DNA of 64,000 bases from Callipepla californica brunnescens. Taxonomy: Eukaryota > Chordata > Aves > Galliformes > Odontophoridae. The notes beneath the pieces were generated by a model. The model did not search any database. It was not told where the DNA came from and saw only the letters and a list, made by a program, of their open reading frames with translations. Within the stretch, counting starts at the first letter, position 1. Each line of letters begins with the position of its first letter. Positions 53,332 through 63,150 of this stretch are shown in pieces. The stretch lies in assembly GCA_023055505.1 (NCBI GenBank), contig JALIRH010000039.1, forward strand, positions 2,418,001 to 2,482,000. The letters are read 5' to 3'. The translations under genes were made by a program, and so were the position numbers.

Positions 53332-53387
53332 TTCTCAGCTAGGACCTGTCCTGAAATTGATGACCCAGGACAGGTCCTAGTTGAGGA
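53332..53387 (+). other. Near-perfect 22-bp hairpin (inverted repeat)
   Basis: Arm 53335-53353 is tcagctaggacctgtcctg, and arm 53366-53384 is caggacaggtcctagttga. They are complementary over 19 positions with one G-U wobble. The stem extends three more pairs outward (53332-53334 with 53385-53387, one of them a wobble). The loop is 12 nt (aaattgatgacc). It looks like a short pre-miRNA or shRNA, but it lacks bulges and the lower stem that Drosha needs. It may instead be a quasi-palindrome made by template switching. No transposon termini or target-site duplications are evident. Confidence 0.85.
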
Positions 53388-56300
53388 TTGTTTCATCGTC
53401 TTGTGAAACTGATTTGGAAAATCAAAGCACTGAAGAGGAGATTTTCCAATGAGAGCCATTGCAGTAAGGATCTCAAGTCAAATTACCAGGTTTGGAGTTT
53501 TCCACATGCTCATAGAGGGGAGACTGAGGATGATTCTCACCTCTGCTGTGAAAACAAGGGACTGCTGATGAGAAGGGAAGTTAGCATCCCAGCCTGAGCC
53601 TCTCTTAGGTCCTGCATGGTGAGGGGCTTGCTCTTGGGAGGATCTGTTTCGCCACTGCACCCCTTGAGACCTCCACTATAGGGGGAAAGAAAGTCATGCA
53701 GCACTCTTAAAACATGATTTAAACTGTGTTAGAGGAGTATATGGACCAACTATAGACGTTGATAAGTTTTAATATCTTGTAGCTCCCAACAGAGGCTCTC
53801 ATGTTTGTCCCAGAGATCTGAGGGGATCTTACTGCTTCCTTTTGTCCTCAGGTGCAGCTGCTGGACCCTCCACATCACCCACCTGCTCAGGTACATCTGG
53901 TTCAGCAGGGAACAGCCAGCGCTGGTTCTTGCTGTTGCCAGGGAGCTGAGGCTGAGTAACAAACCACCCGTGAGCAAGACAACCAGCTACAGCCCTCCCA
54001 GATGAAACCCAGAAGCTGCTCAGCTATTCCAGCCCCTGCACATCTCAGGTCATGTTCCTTCAAGCATGCAGCTGACTCGTGCTTCTTTCTGAAAACAGCG
54101 GTCCCACGCAGCACAAAGTCCCCATGGAGGACCCACGCTGCCCTCACCCTCAGCATCACCGCGATTCAGCCAACAGTTGGGCTTTACACCACGGAGATAC
54201 AGCTCTGACCAAACTTCCTTCACCTGCTCTGATCGTTTCAGCTCTTCTGGGACACACACCTTCATGCCACTGTCCAACTAATTAGTTGCTTCACTGGCTG
54301 CATTCTGCGATTCTTCAGTGATGGGTCCCCATCTGACATCTTATGACAACTGATTAGTAAAGTAGGCCACGAGTTTAAGAAATATGTAATTTGGGCACCA
54401 CTTACTATTAACTATTTGCTTGCTCTTTTTTTTTTTTTTTAATATTATTTTTTTAAGAGATTGTTTCCCTTGAAAGTAAATACCAAAGGATGAGAAATAG
54501 TTGGTAAATCGGCAATTTTCCAAAGCAAAAATAAATGTAATGCCTTGGTTTAATAAAACACCCTGAAGAGACTATAAGGGAATATATGTCCTACTGCAAA
54601 GCCATATTTTACAGAAGTCTGGGTGTCAAAGCAACATCCGGAATTGCTGGTCTATCCTGTAGTCTGGGGCCAGAACCATAGGCAAGCTAATCAATTAGTT
54701 GGAACTGAGTCAAAACAAACTGTTTCCAGCCCAGGTCCCACCTGCCCATGGAGCAGAAAAGAAACAGTAAACAGAATTTCGAGGTTTAAACACAACAAAA
54801 AGTCCTCTCCAGGTTAAAAGGACATCAGCACATTACAGCACCACAGCGGTTAAATGTCGTAGAAGATTTGACTGCACTTGGTCTGGGATTTGCTCTCGCT
54901 TGAGAGCTGGTCAAACCAATCTTTCCAAAACACTGACTTCTGAACTTTTGCCAGAGGTGCCTCTCTCCGGTGATCACGCAGGCAGATTTACCCGGCGACA
55001 TGTTAAACCTGTCAGCTCAGAATAAGCAGAAAAGTGTGCACTCATCGTGGGGAGGGTGGTTAAAGGCACAGCATTTCCTTTGCTGGGTGAGCTGAAGGGC
55101 CTGTGTGTGCAGCAGGGAAACTGGGAACGTTTGGGAAGACCAGGAGGATTGGATGCACTCCTCTGGGGTGGAGAGCTTCCTTCTTTTTGAATCTGTCCTT
55201 CCACAAAGACAGAGCTCTGCTCTTACAATGTGATGCACAGTCCAGCTTTGGGGAAGTCTGACACAGCTCCTTGTCATTCCCATGAGTCCTGTCTCAGTCG
55301 ACAGAGAGCAGAGCTCAGCACTGCTCCTCTGCTCCCTGTGAGGATATTCAGGATGCCATGAGGAGCTGTAGGGCCACCATGAGACCTCCACTCTCTTCTC
55401 TGGGCTGAGCAAACAGTCAAGGTGTGACAGAGGAAAGGTTTCTTTCTTCCATCTAGTGGACAACCACCTCTGAAAAATTCAATCTTCATTAGTAAATTAA
55501 TGTCCCCTGTAAACTTCTGATGTCTGACTGTTGGGCTGCCCTAACCAGGAAGATGAATACTTGTTTTGCTGTGACCTCTGGTCTAGCCTAGCATGACTCA
55601 CATCAGACCTAGAGCTGAAGCAGCTCTGCTGCCACAAGCTCAAGGTCCTCTCCTGGCAACAGAATGAAAGAAGATCCTTCTAGGTCTCATTTATATATCA
55701 CCCCTTACACTGGGCACTGACAATCTCACCAGCAAGAGGCAACATGAGTCCAGAGCCTGTATCTTTACCCTAGGGTATTGAATCAGCCAAAACACTCCTC
55801 CAGCTCTTTCAGTATTTACGTGCAAGCAAGGGTAAGTGTTCTATCTGCTGGCAAGGCACAGAAAAAATGTATCTCTATTTTTCAGCTTACACAGTCATGC
55901 CAATACCAGGATGAAGTCCCAGTGCTGAGACAAGATGATCTGAGACACACACAACAGGTAGGTGAAGCTGAACCCAAGTGAGACAGATGTCAGTATACAC
56001 AGGAGAGAACTTGGGAAATTTTATGGCTAGGGAACACAGTTGTGACTGAGACCATATTTCAAAAATAGGTGAAGAATCCACAAGCACATTCAGCTCTCAC
56101 ATAGCAGCAATTATCACTTCCAGCCATCTCCAGCTGGCTGGGAAACTGCATCCCGTGCTGGCAGATAGTGACCTGGCCTTAAGCCTTTCACAATTTGGTC
56201 ACTTGATTGTTTTACAGCAAACTAATATACCTGGGCATGAAGTCTTCAACACTCAGGAAACTCCAAATAGCACAGAATGGTACAGAAAACCTTTTGTGTG

Positions 56301-56593
56301 ATACACACTGTCACAGATACATCCCATCTATCCTCAGTTATCTACAATAGCATTGGATTTTTAATTTAGAAAGCATGTTCAAGTTCAAGATTTTTGGCTC
56401 CTTTCTTTTTGATTCTCATTGTCCTGAAGCTAGGATATCTAGAAAACTGCATGAGACTGTTGCTAAAGGCTACGGTCAGGAGTTGTTTTTCTCAAGTGCA
56501 GTAGAAGTCTTAGCAGCAGGAGGAATGCTCATCTAGGTTGGAGGCTGAACCTTTGCGTGGACATGATATGAACTGGTTTAATAATAGACGATT

Positions 56594-56608
56594 ATGTGTG
56601 TGTGTGTG
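56594..56608 (+). repeat. Short (TG)n run
   Basis: About seven tg units. Similar short runs occur at 43861-43874. Confidence 0.9.
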
Positions 56609-56883
56609 CTGTAAAACAGGAGTCACCCCACTTTCTCAGTCAAGAGTGCTTGTAATTACTTGATGAATATGTAGTATAAAATTAAATATTTCAGAAAAAC
56701 TTTGGAAGAAGACCTTCAAAACAGCTTCAGTTAGAATTCAATCACAGATAACTCCTCTCATTGAAATTCATGGCTCATGCAGACCTCACCTTCTCTCAAA
56801 GCAGATGCAAATAAACGAATGAAAGTTGTGAGCTCTTCTAGGAGAGTTGGCAAACTGCATTCAAAGAGTATCCCCAAGTAATC

Positions 56884-56909
56884 TTTTTTTTTTTTTTTTT
56901 TTTTTTTTT
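56884..56909 (+). repeat. T26 homopolymer
   Basis: 26 uninterrupted T between 'aatc' and 'gtctccc'. No retroelement is recognised next to it that it could be the tail of. Confidence 0.95.
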
Positions 56910-58765
56910 GTCTCCCATTATATCCAGACTTAACAGAAAGTCAATGTTTAGTTTGTTTTGGATGACTGAAAAATAGACCACTATGTTTGTTTGAACCCGA
57001 CAGGAGAGGTTAGGTCTCATCAAAGTGAGATCTCACTTCTCTCCAGGATTTTTAACACAGATCAAAGAATCCTGTCTCTAATGACAGGAAAACTATAGAT
57101 ACTAGTGACTTGTAGGCGAATCATAAAAAAGCTTCTGTTTCTGCTTTACTCCTCGATTTGTCTGAAAAATGCCAGTAAAAAGGAGAAGCTGCTAATACCA
57201 GGCCAAAGGAAAGAGCATATGAATATCTCTTCTAATATGCTTGGAAGACTCGTGAAGAGGACTCCCTTAGAGATGCCATAGAGTGCAATCTTTTTCAAAG
57301 AAATTTGTTTTTGTGAGCTATAAATGCGTGTTTGGTCAGAGTTTTGGCAAACAGCTCAAGCTAGTTTTTGTCCTATGTGAGCCTTTTACGTCATGCCCTA
57401 GAAACAACAACAGCTGTTAATTATTTATCAGCTGATGAACATTGGCCTGTTAATTGCAAAACATTATAAAATAGATTAAGCAGAAAAGCTTGATATGTAT
57501 GCAAGCAGGGTTTTTTGCTCTATTTTGTATGTGACTTGATTAAATAAGCAATTTCAGGTCTCTGCTTAGTTTTCAAGGACTGGCTTTGCCAGTGATATGA
57601 TCTCAGAAGCTGCAAAGATAAGTTTGTTAAAAGTAGGAAGATTTTTAAGATACTGAGCTTTTTGAGACCTTATCACCAACTCTGATCTGTTGTGAAGATG
57701 AACTCTCTAAAATCTCCAGAGTATCATGCTTTGAACCAAAACAACTAATGTTCTAATGGAAGGGGAAGCACTAGTTTGTAAGGAGAAGATCACAAAATTC
57801 AAGAGACTGTTTTCTCCATCCTTCTTCCTGCTAAGTCTCAGTATTTATGTAAAATGTTATGTTATTGTCATTCAGTACTATTTAGCCATGCATAAGAGCA
57901 TTTGAGACAGCAACTCACTTGCATTATAGGTTCTGCTTGCTCCTCTCTTAGTCTGTAGACAGGAAAACCATATTGACTCTACTAGTCAAATAAAATGTTC
58001 CAATTTTTCCTAGCATTTCCATTGTGCCAGTGGAGTATTTTCACCTTTTTAAGTTGGCCCCAGTTTATGACAGTCAGGTTATACTGGAGTGAGGTGTAAG
58101 TATAGACAAGAAGTGATTCTATGGGCAACAACAGAGGAAGAGATCTAAGTGGATTTAGGAGCTGCCTCAACTGCAGAACTCTATACAGTTTTCTTTCAGG
58201 CCTGCAAAGCATAGTACGCTCTGGCAGCATGCAAACCAAATCAGAAGCTGTCCCAAAGGGAGTGAGTGATTCCCTTCCTTCAGGACTTCATCTTACCTGC
58301 TGAACTCCTTCTGCTCATCACAAATCCCTGTGTACACCAGTAATGAAGCAGTTGGGAAGGGCACGAGACCAAGGGCTCTGAGGAACTTCCTGCCATTCCT
58401 ATCCGCTGCACTCACTGGAGCATCTTCTTTCTCTTGCACTGCATTCTGGTACTGCAATGCTTTGGGTCAGCAGCCTTCAAAGGAAAACTTCAGGTCTTTT
58501 CTGAGAGTCAGGCTGAGTCATAGCCATCCCCTAGGGAAACAAGAAAATCCCCAAACAGATGCATGCAAGCTTGGTATTAGGAAAGAGGGAAGGGTGGGAA
58601 CAGTGTGCTTGTCGCATGTTACTCAAAACAGCATCAGGGAGTTCTACAGCCCCTGAATTAGAAAGGAAATAAACTTTCAGTGCAAACTGTGGGACCAGTG
58701 TTTTATAGGCCAGAGCAATATGCGCGATTAACAATTTGAAAACAAGACAGCTCTGCACTGCACAG

Positions 58766-58915
58766 CTAGCCACACAGAAAATAAACGAACCCCTCCGAGC
58801 CGCCCTCCTGGAGGATTTCAGCTCTGGAGTCAGACCCCAGCTGAGCGCACAGTGAATATCCCATGGCCAGGAGACAGAGCTGGAGGAGCAGGGCCAAGCC
58901 TATGCCTCTTGCCAT
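58766..58915 (-). other. Small ORF with signal-peptide-like N-terminus (doubtful)
   Basis: A minus-strand frame of 49 codons begins MARGIGLALLLQLCLLAMGY, which reads like a cleavable signal peptide (an Arg, a hydrophobic core, then a small-residue site SLCAQ), and continues with a short polar tail. The start context is weak, the same frame runs upstream to 59023, and no good donor site follows. Not recognised as any family. Chance is the simplest explanation. Confidence 0.12.
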
Positions 58916-59071
58916 AGAGCGGCAGCCAGATTTGCCCGAGTGGATGGTGCTGGAAAGGGGCCACAGCTCACAAAAAATGGTTAAATGGGCTGCACATGTG
59001 GCACGGTGCTCCTGGAGTGACAAACTTAAAATGCTGTATTCTGTTTAAATAATAAATGTTGTATGTCGGGT

Positions 59072-59121
59072 TTGTTGTTGTTGTTGTTGTTTGGTTGTTT
59101 TGGTTTGGTTTGGTTTGGTTT
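59072..59121 (+). repeat. Compound microsatellite (GTT)n-(GGTTT)n
   Basis: A (gtt)6-type run joined to ttggttgttttgg and then (ggttt)n. The two unit types abut, suggesting that one grew from a mutated copy of the other. Confidence 0.95.
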
Positions 59122-59509
59122 TAAACAGCGCTTGTGCAGCCTGCAAATTGTCTTCAAGAATAGAAAATTCCCAACTGCTCTAAGTATACAATCACCCTGA
59201 CCACAGGGCTTTGGCTTCTACACCAGATCAGACCTAGGGCAAAAATCAAACTATATTCATAAAAATATCCCATTTAAGATACCCCTACACTGTTTCCTTC
59301 TGGTCTCAGAGAGGCTTGATCTCTGAATTTCATAGGTACTGCTTAGATCTCTGAATGCTCCTCATGTTCTTAATCACGTCTGCTCCAGAGATGAGGCTAT
59401 GAATAATTAACTATGCCTCCAACATTACAGTCATAGATTATGGTGGTGGTGACTTGTGGACTGCCATGCGCAGCATAAACCATTTAGGAAACTCTGTTAT
59501 CCACTTTCC

Positions 59510-59800
59510 CTTTATATTTGTCTTGCAATCACTTACCGCTTAAAAGGGTAAATCTTTCATAGCTTTAATTAAAGCATTTAAAATAATTTACACTGAAATT
59601 GTATGTGCTTGGGTCTGTCAAAATTGATGCTTTAATAACATGTCATCCCTTTTTTCGATTGCCCTGAAATCTGTTAAAATTACCACTAATCTAATTGGGA
59701 ACAAAGTTGTCAAATGCGTGCAGCTCTGACAGTTTGTCTTTCTGCAAACTGCCGACAGATTGCAAGTTACGCATGTGTTGAGCAGATGGGTAAGTTAAAA
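59510..59800. promoter_or_regulatory. Candidate conserved non-coding element
   Basis: Repeat-free block with homeodomain/TALE-like sites (ctgtcaaaattgatgc, taatctaattggg, ctgacag, ccgacagattg), several retained CpGs (ttaccgctt, ttttcgattg, aaatgcgtgc, ttacgcatg) and a 7-bp hairpin cagtttg/caaactg at 59730-59753. Closest such block to the FREM1 exon. Confidence 0.32.
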
Positions 59801-60034
59801 GGAACACAAAAAAAAGCAATTTATTAAATCACCTGGAACCAGCAGCTCCATTCCAAAAATAGTGAGAATGAAATATAGCAAGAGCTAGGAGAGTTGGCAC
59901 TGGAATATGCCAGAAGGTACCAGTTACAAAACAAGATAAACATTTTGAGAAGCCTCAGCTGTGTTGCAGAATAATGAGGCGTTATTTAACCCGATATAGA
60001 TTACCAGCAGAAATTAATTTAGGGTGCAGGGTTT

Positions 60035-60071
60035 TGTGAGAGTGTGTGAGTGTGCGCGTTTGTGCGTGTGT
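60035..60071 (+). repeat. GT-rich alternating purine-pyrimidine stretch
   Basis: gtgagagtgtgtgagtgtgcgcgtttgtgcgtgtg followed by T9. It includes gtgcgcg, a sequence type that favours left-handed DNA. Confidence 0.8.
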
Positions 60072-61717
60072 TTTTTTTTAAGGATTTTTTTTAATCCTTG
60101 TGCTTTAACTCCTTCATGCCTGGCAGAAAAACCCTCTCTCCCCAGCCCCAGCCCTGCCCTGCAGACCTGAAGGACCTGCTTTAAATCCCTGCTACGGAGA
60201 CATGCTCTCTCCTTCAGCTTTCCTGCTATGCCATTGGTTGCACAAGTGGCTCTCTCGCTTACGGAAAGTGGCCATGGTGGCCATAAGTGCCAAATTGGCC
60301 ACTGATGTGCTTGGGCTAGATGTTCCTGTACCTGCCTATAAGCACATGTTTTGGAAAGAAACGCAATGAGAAGGGAGCCATATACAGCACTGTGCTGGGA
60401 CAATGGTCACTGCTGGAGGCTCTGATGGGCTCTGGCTTTGAACCTCCTGCTCTACCTGTTGCCACCTTGTCCTTGGGTCTTCACTTTGCTCACTACCTGC
60501 CCTGTGCTTATAGATGACCCCTGCTTAAGTGCTGGTGTGGAGGAAAAGTAGAAGGCATGAGGTTTCATTTCTTCACGTTCATCATCAGGGGATGCCATGA
60601 ATCATTTGCCAGCCATTAAGGGTGTTGTGACCAGGGAGCAACTGCTGGCTTTGTGATGCTCTGATACTATGAATAATGTCAGGAAAAATAAATAAAATAA
60701 AGCACCAAATCTTTCCCAAAGCAAGATGGACAAAAGAAAGGGTGGACAAAGAGCTTCCCATCACCTCCAGCTGATGGGGTACTCACTGGTCCCCCAAAAG
60801 GAGAGATGAGCCCCTGTGACCACAGAGACCATTAGGAAAGAGAACTTCTCAGCAACTTTATGAACTGACTTTATAAGCCACAGAGCCAGTTAAAACGGCT
60901 GCAGCATCCTTTCAGCAAATGTAGATATATTGATTTAAACCAGCTGCTAATCTTTGGCCCATAACACGACACAAGAAGTAACCCCTTCCCAGCAAGCAAT
61001 GAATTGGTTCCATTTCATACATGTGTTCAGGGAGGAGAAAAGATCATAAAAAAGAATTGTGAGTGGAAACTTACAAGCAAAACTACTTTTCTCTTGCAAT
61101 TTTGACTCATTCTTTTCCACACAAAACTTGAGCAGAATGTCTGCTCAATATTCACAATTCGGAGAGATCTTTACCTCCCAGCGTAAAGATGGATGGGCAA
61201 TTCTCCCGCAAAAGCGGTGGCATGGCTTGTATATAATTTAGAGTCTCAGAGAGCAAGAAAGATGAAAATCTAGCCCCAGGTACCAGTGCAGCACTCACCA
61301 TGCCATCAGGCAAGATGTGATCCTTAAGGCACAATTAGAAGGATACAATGTAAACTAGCCAAGGAGCACAGTGGACCTGATTCTGCGGTCCTTTCCAAGT
61401 GGGTCTAAATTGAGAGAAACCCCACAGAAACCAGTGAAAAGTACAAGAATCAAAGAAGGATGAAAGCATTTCAGACCTTTTGAGTAATGCTGGGTCAGCC
61501 CCGGCATCCCTCTGCTCTCGTGCAGAGGCAGAAGGTGCCATTAAACAACATTTATGTCTCCGTGTCCGAAAAGTAGAGCTTTCCTGCTCTGTGCTTGGCT
61601 GCAGCAGCTGCCCTGCGGCCCCTGCACAGCTGGACCAGTGCGAGGAAACCACATCTCTTCTCTGCCTTTCCTGGGGTCCTTCCACCTCCCACATCCCCCT
61701 CCTTGCATGGTATGTGT

Positions 61718-61806
61718 GGAGGGGGGTGGGGGGGGCTCAGATACTGGCTCACTCCTTTCAATTTTTCCTTTCACCACAATTTATACGGACATTTCCCCCC
61801 CCCCCC
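61718..61806 (+). repeat. G-run and C-run pair
   Basis: A G-rich tract (61718-61735, gga, six G, t, eight G) lies 60 bp upstream of a C12 run (61795-61806). They are complementary and could pair in single-stranded nucleic acid. Each alone could form a quadruplex or i-motif. Confidence 0.9.
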
Positions 61807-62339
61807 TCTGTATCCAAGCGGGTCATCATTTAGAGGCTGTGATTTATGTAATGGTGGTTTTAACCCCTCTTAGAAATAGGCTGCTTTCATGATTTATTGA
61901 TTCGTTCTTCCCCTTGTTAATTTGACTCATTTCTTAGGAAATTATTCATAGTTAATCATGGTAAGAATAAAATTAGTTATAGTGCCCACTTTGCTGCAAA
62001 GGGAGCGTAAATAACTTTTAAAACAAATCGGAAAGAAAAACAGGTTAAAGCAAAAAAAGAAAAAGAAACAGAGAAAGCAGTGATCCAAAGGGGGCATTAA
62101 ATGAAACCTCTCCGCTGTTTCGGGGTAGAGTAATGCACAAATTTACATTCCACAGGAGCACGGCTTTTACAGCAGGCTCTCGTCAATTGAATTTGCCATA
62201 TCTTCTGGGAAACGCACCATTTGGAAGATAAAATCTCCCACCACTCCACCACCACCGCCACCATTCGGAAGATTAAAAAACCCCGCCAACTCTGTTGTGT
62301 GCCTTTTGTGCCCACTAGAGGAACGTAAAACCATTATAT

Positions 62340-62853
62340 TTAAGTATCATAATGGCCAACATATGCTTTTTCTTAGAAATGACACCACCATCTGGATTAA
62401 GTTCTCCTGATCATTTCAGACAATGTTACGATTATTATTTTATTTTTTTTTTTCCCTTCAGGACAAAGAACTGTCCAGAAACCAACCACAGTCACAGATG
62501 GGGAATTTTTGCTTTTTCCTTTTCCACCGCTGGCAACCTTGAGGAACGTGGTGAACTCTTTATATGAACCTACACCATTCGATTTCACTTGCTATTTGAT
62601 CACGAGAGCCTACCTGGATACACTTCAACCCTAAGCTTGCAGGACTCCCATTGCCTTTGGCCGTATAACTTCACTATTGCAGTTAATAAAGTATGTAATT
62701 ACTGTAATGATAAAATTACATCGTGTTCCTGTTTGCAGCGGTCTCTTGCACAACCACACTGGTCATTAAATACTGCAAGGGAAATGCAAGCTTAACCCTT
62801 AGCCTGCGGAGGGCTTTTGAGAACACCAGCGTGCCAAGGGGAGGTTTGCTCAC
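62340..62853. other. Sequence directly 3' of the FREM1 exon donor
   Basis: AT-rich DNA following the GTGAGC donor in the direction of FREM1 transcription. It has a short T run at 62441-62453 and no recognisable FREM1 coding sequence in any frame. The stretch 62660-62740 is rich in TAATTAC and TAATGA-type homeodomain cores. It would be intron if FREM1 continues to the left. Confidence 0.45.
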
Positions 62854-63118
62854 CTGAGCGGCTCCTTCCCGGCCTCATGGCTATTGTCATGGATAGAGGG
62901 GACCTTCTGGGCCACCACATCCAACCGGCTGTGTCTGGGAATGGGCACGCCGGGATAATTGATGTGCTCAATCTGACCATGCACAGGTGGCACGGAGACG
63001 GCGTACAGCAGCTTCTCGGGTTTGCTAGTGCCATCTGTTGCCACAGGAACATCTGTCGTCAAGGTCACCCTGTCACCCTCTGTTAAAGTTACAGGTTTGG
63101 CGAGTAGAACAATGTCAC
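62854..63118 (-). CDS. FREM1: FREM1 internal exon (CSPG-repeat segment, partial CDS)
   Basis: Internal exon of FREM1, a secreted extracellular-matrix protein that with FRAS1 and FREM2 forms a basement-membrane complex linking epithelium to mesenchyme. Read on the minus strand, the 265 bp give 89 residues counting both split codons. They start GDIVLLAKP, pass through ATDGTSKPEKLLYA and HINYPGVPI, and end HEAGKEPLR, with no stop. The pattern is that of one CSPG repeat: a leading strand, a D-G-T-x-K-P turn, a PPxxGQIE core, then xxLDVVxQ. From memory it aligns without gaps to a late CSPG repeat of human FREM1. The 5' boundary follows AG after a T19 run, with a good branch point (CTCAT, A at 63146). 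The 3' boundary is CTCAG followed by GTGAGC. The exon begins with the last two bases of a split codon and ends with the first two of the next. Odd points: F63, Y75 and F88 of the family are H, S and L here, and no neighbouring exon is visible. FREM1 is far more likely than FRAS1, FREM2 or FREM3. Confidence 0.88.
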
Positions 63119-63150
63119 CTAAAAAAAAAAAAAAAAAATTGAAATGAGTA
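63119..63150 (-). promoter_or_regulatory. FREM1: 3' splice acceptor of the FREM1 exon with T19 tract and branch point
   Basis: On the minus strand a TTACTCATTTCAA stretch is followed by 19 uninterrupted T and then AG (63119-63120) at the exon start. The CTCAT matches the yUnAy branch consensus, and its A at 63146 lies 28 nt from the exon, an ideal distance. The polypyrimidine tract is a homopolymer, so its length may vary between individuals. Confidence 0.75.

Larger units (their letters stand above)
53388..58765. other. Non-coding block
   Basis: Unique sequence with T runs at 54427-54440 and the T26 run at 56.9 kb. The 148-codon minus-strand frame at 55017-55463 has no recognisable domain. 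Becomes AT-rich after about 56.3 kb. Confidence 0.55.
59122..62339. other. Non-coding block 3' of the FREM1 exon
   Basis: In a normal locus this should contain the next FREM1 exons (remaining CSPG repeats, then Calx-beta and C-type lectin domains further on). I looked on the minus strand for their signatures and recognised none. It holds the candidate element at 59.5-59.8 kb, the GT-rich stretch at 60.0 kb and the G/C runs at 61.7-61.8 kb. Confidence 0.5.

Noticed and set aside
53021..53380. Plus-strand 119-codon frame covering part of the 53.3 kb hairpin
   Set aside because: Unrecognised. The inverted repeat is a DNA/RNA structural feature and gives no sign of a protein reading frame.
55017..55463. 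148-codon minus-strand frame
   Set aside because: No domain or exon boundaries. Overlaps other open frames without any sign of constraint.
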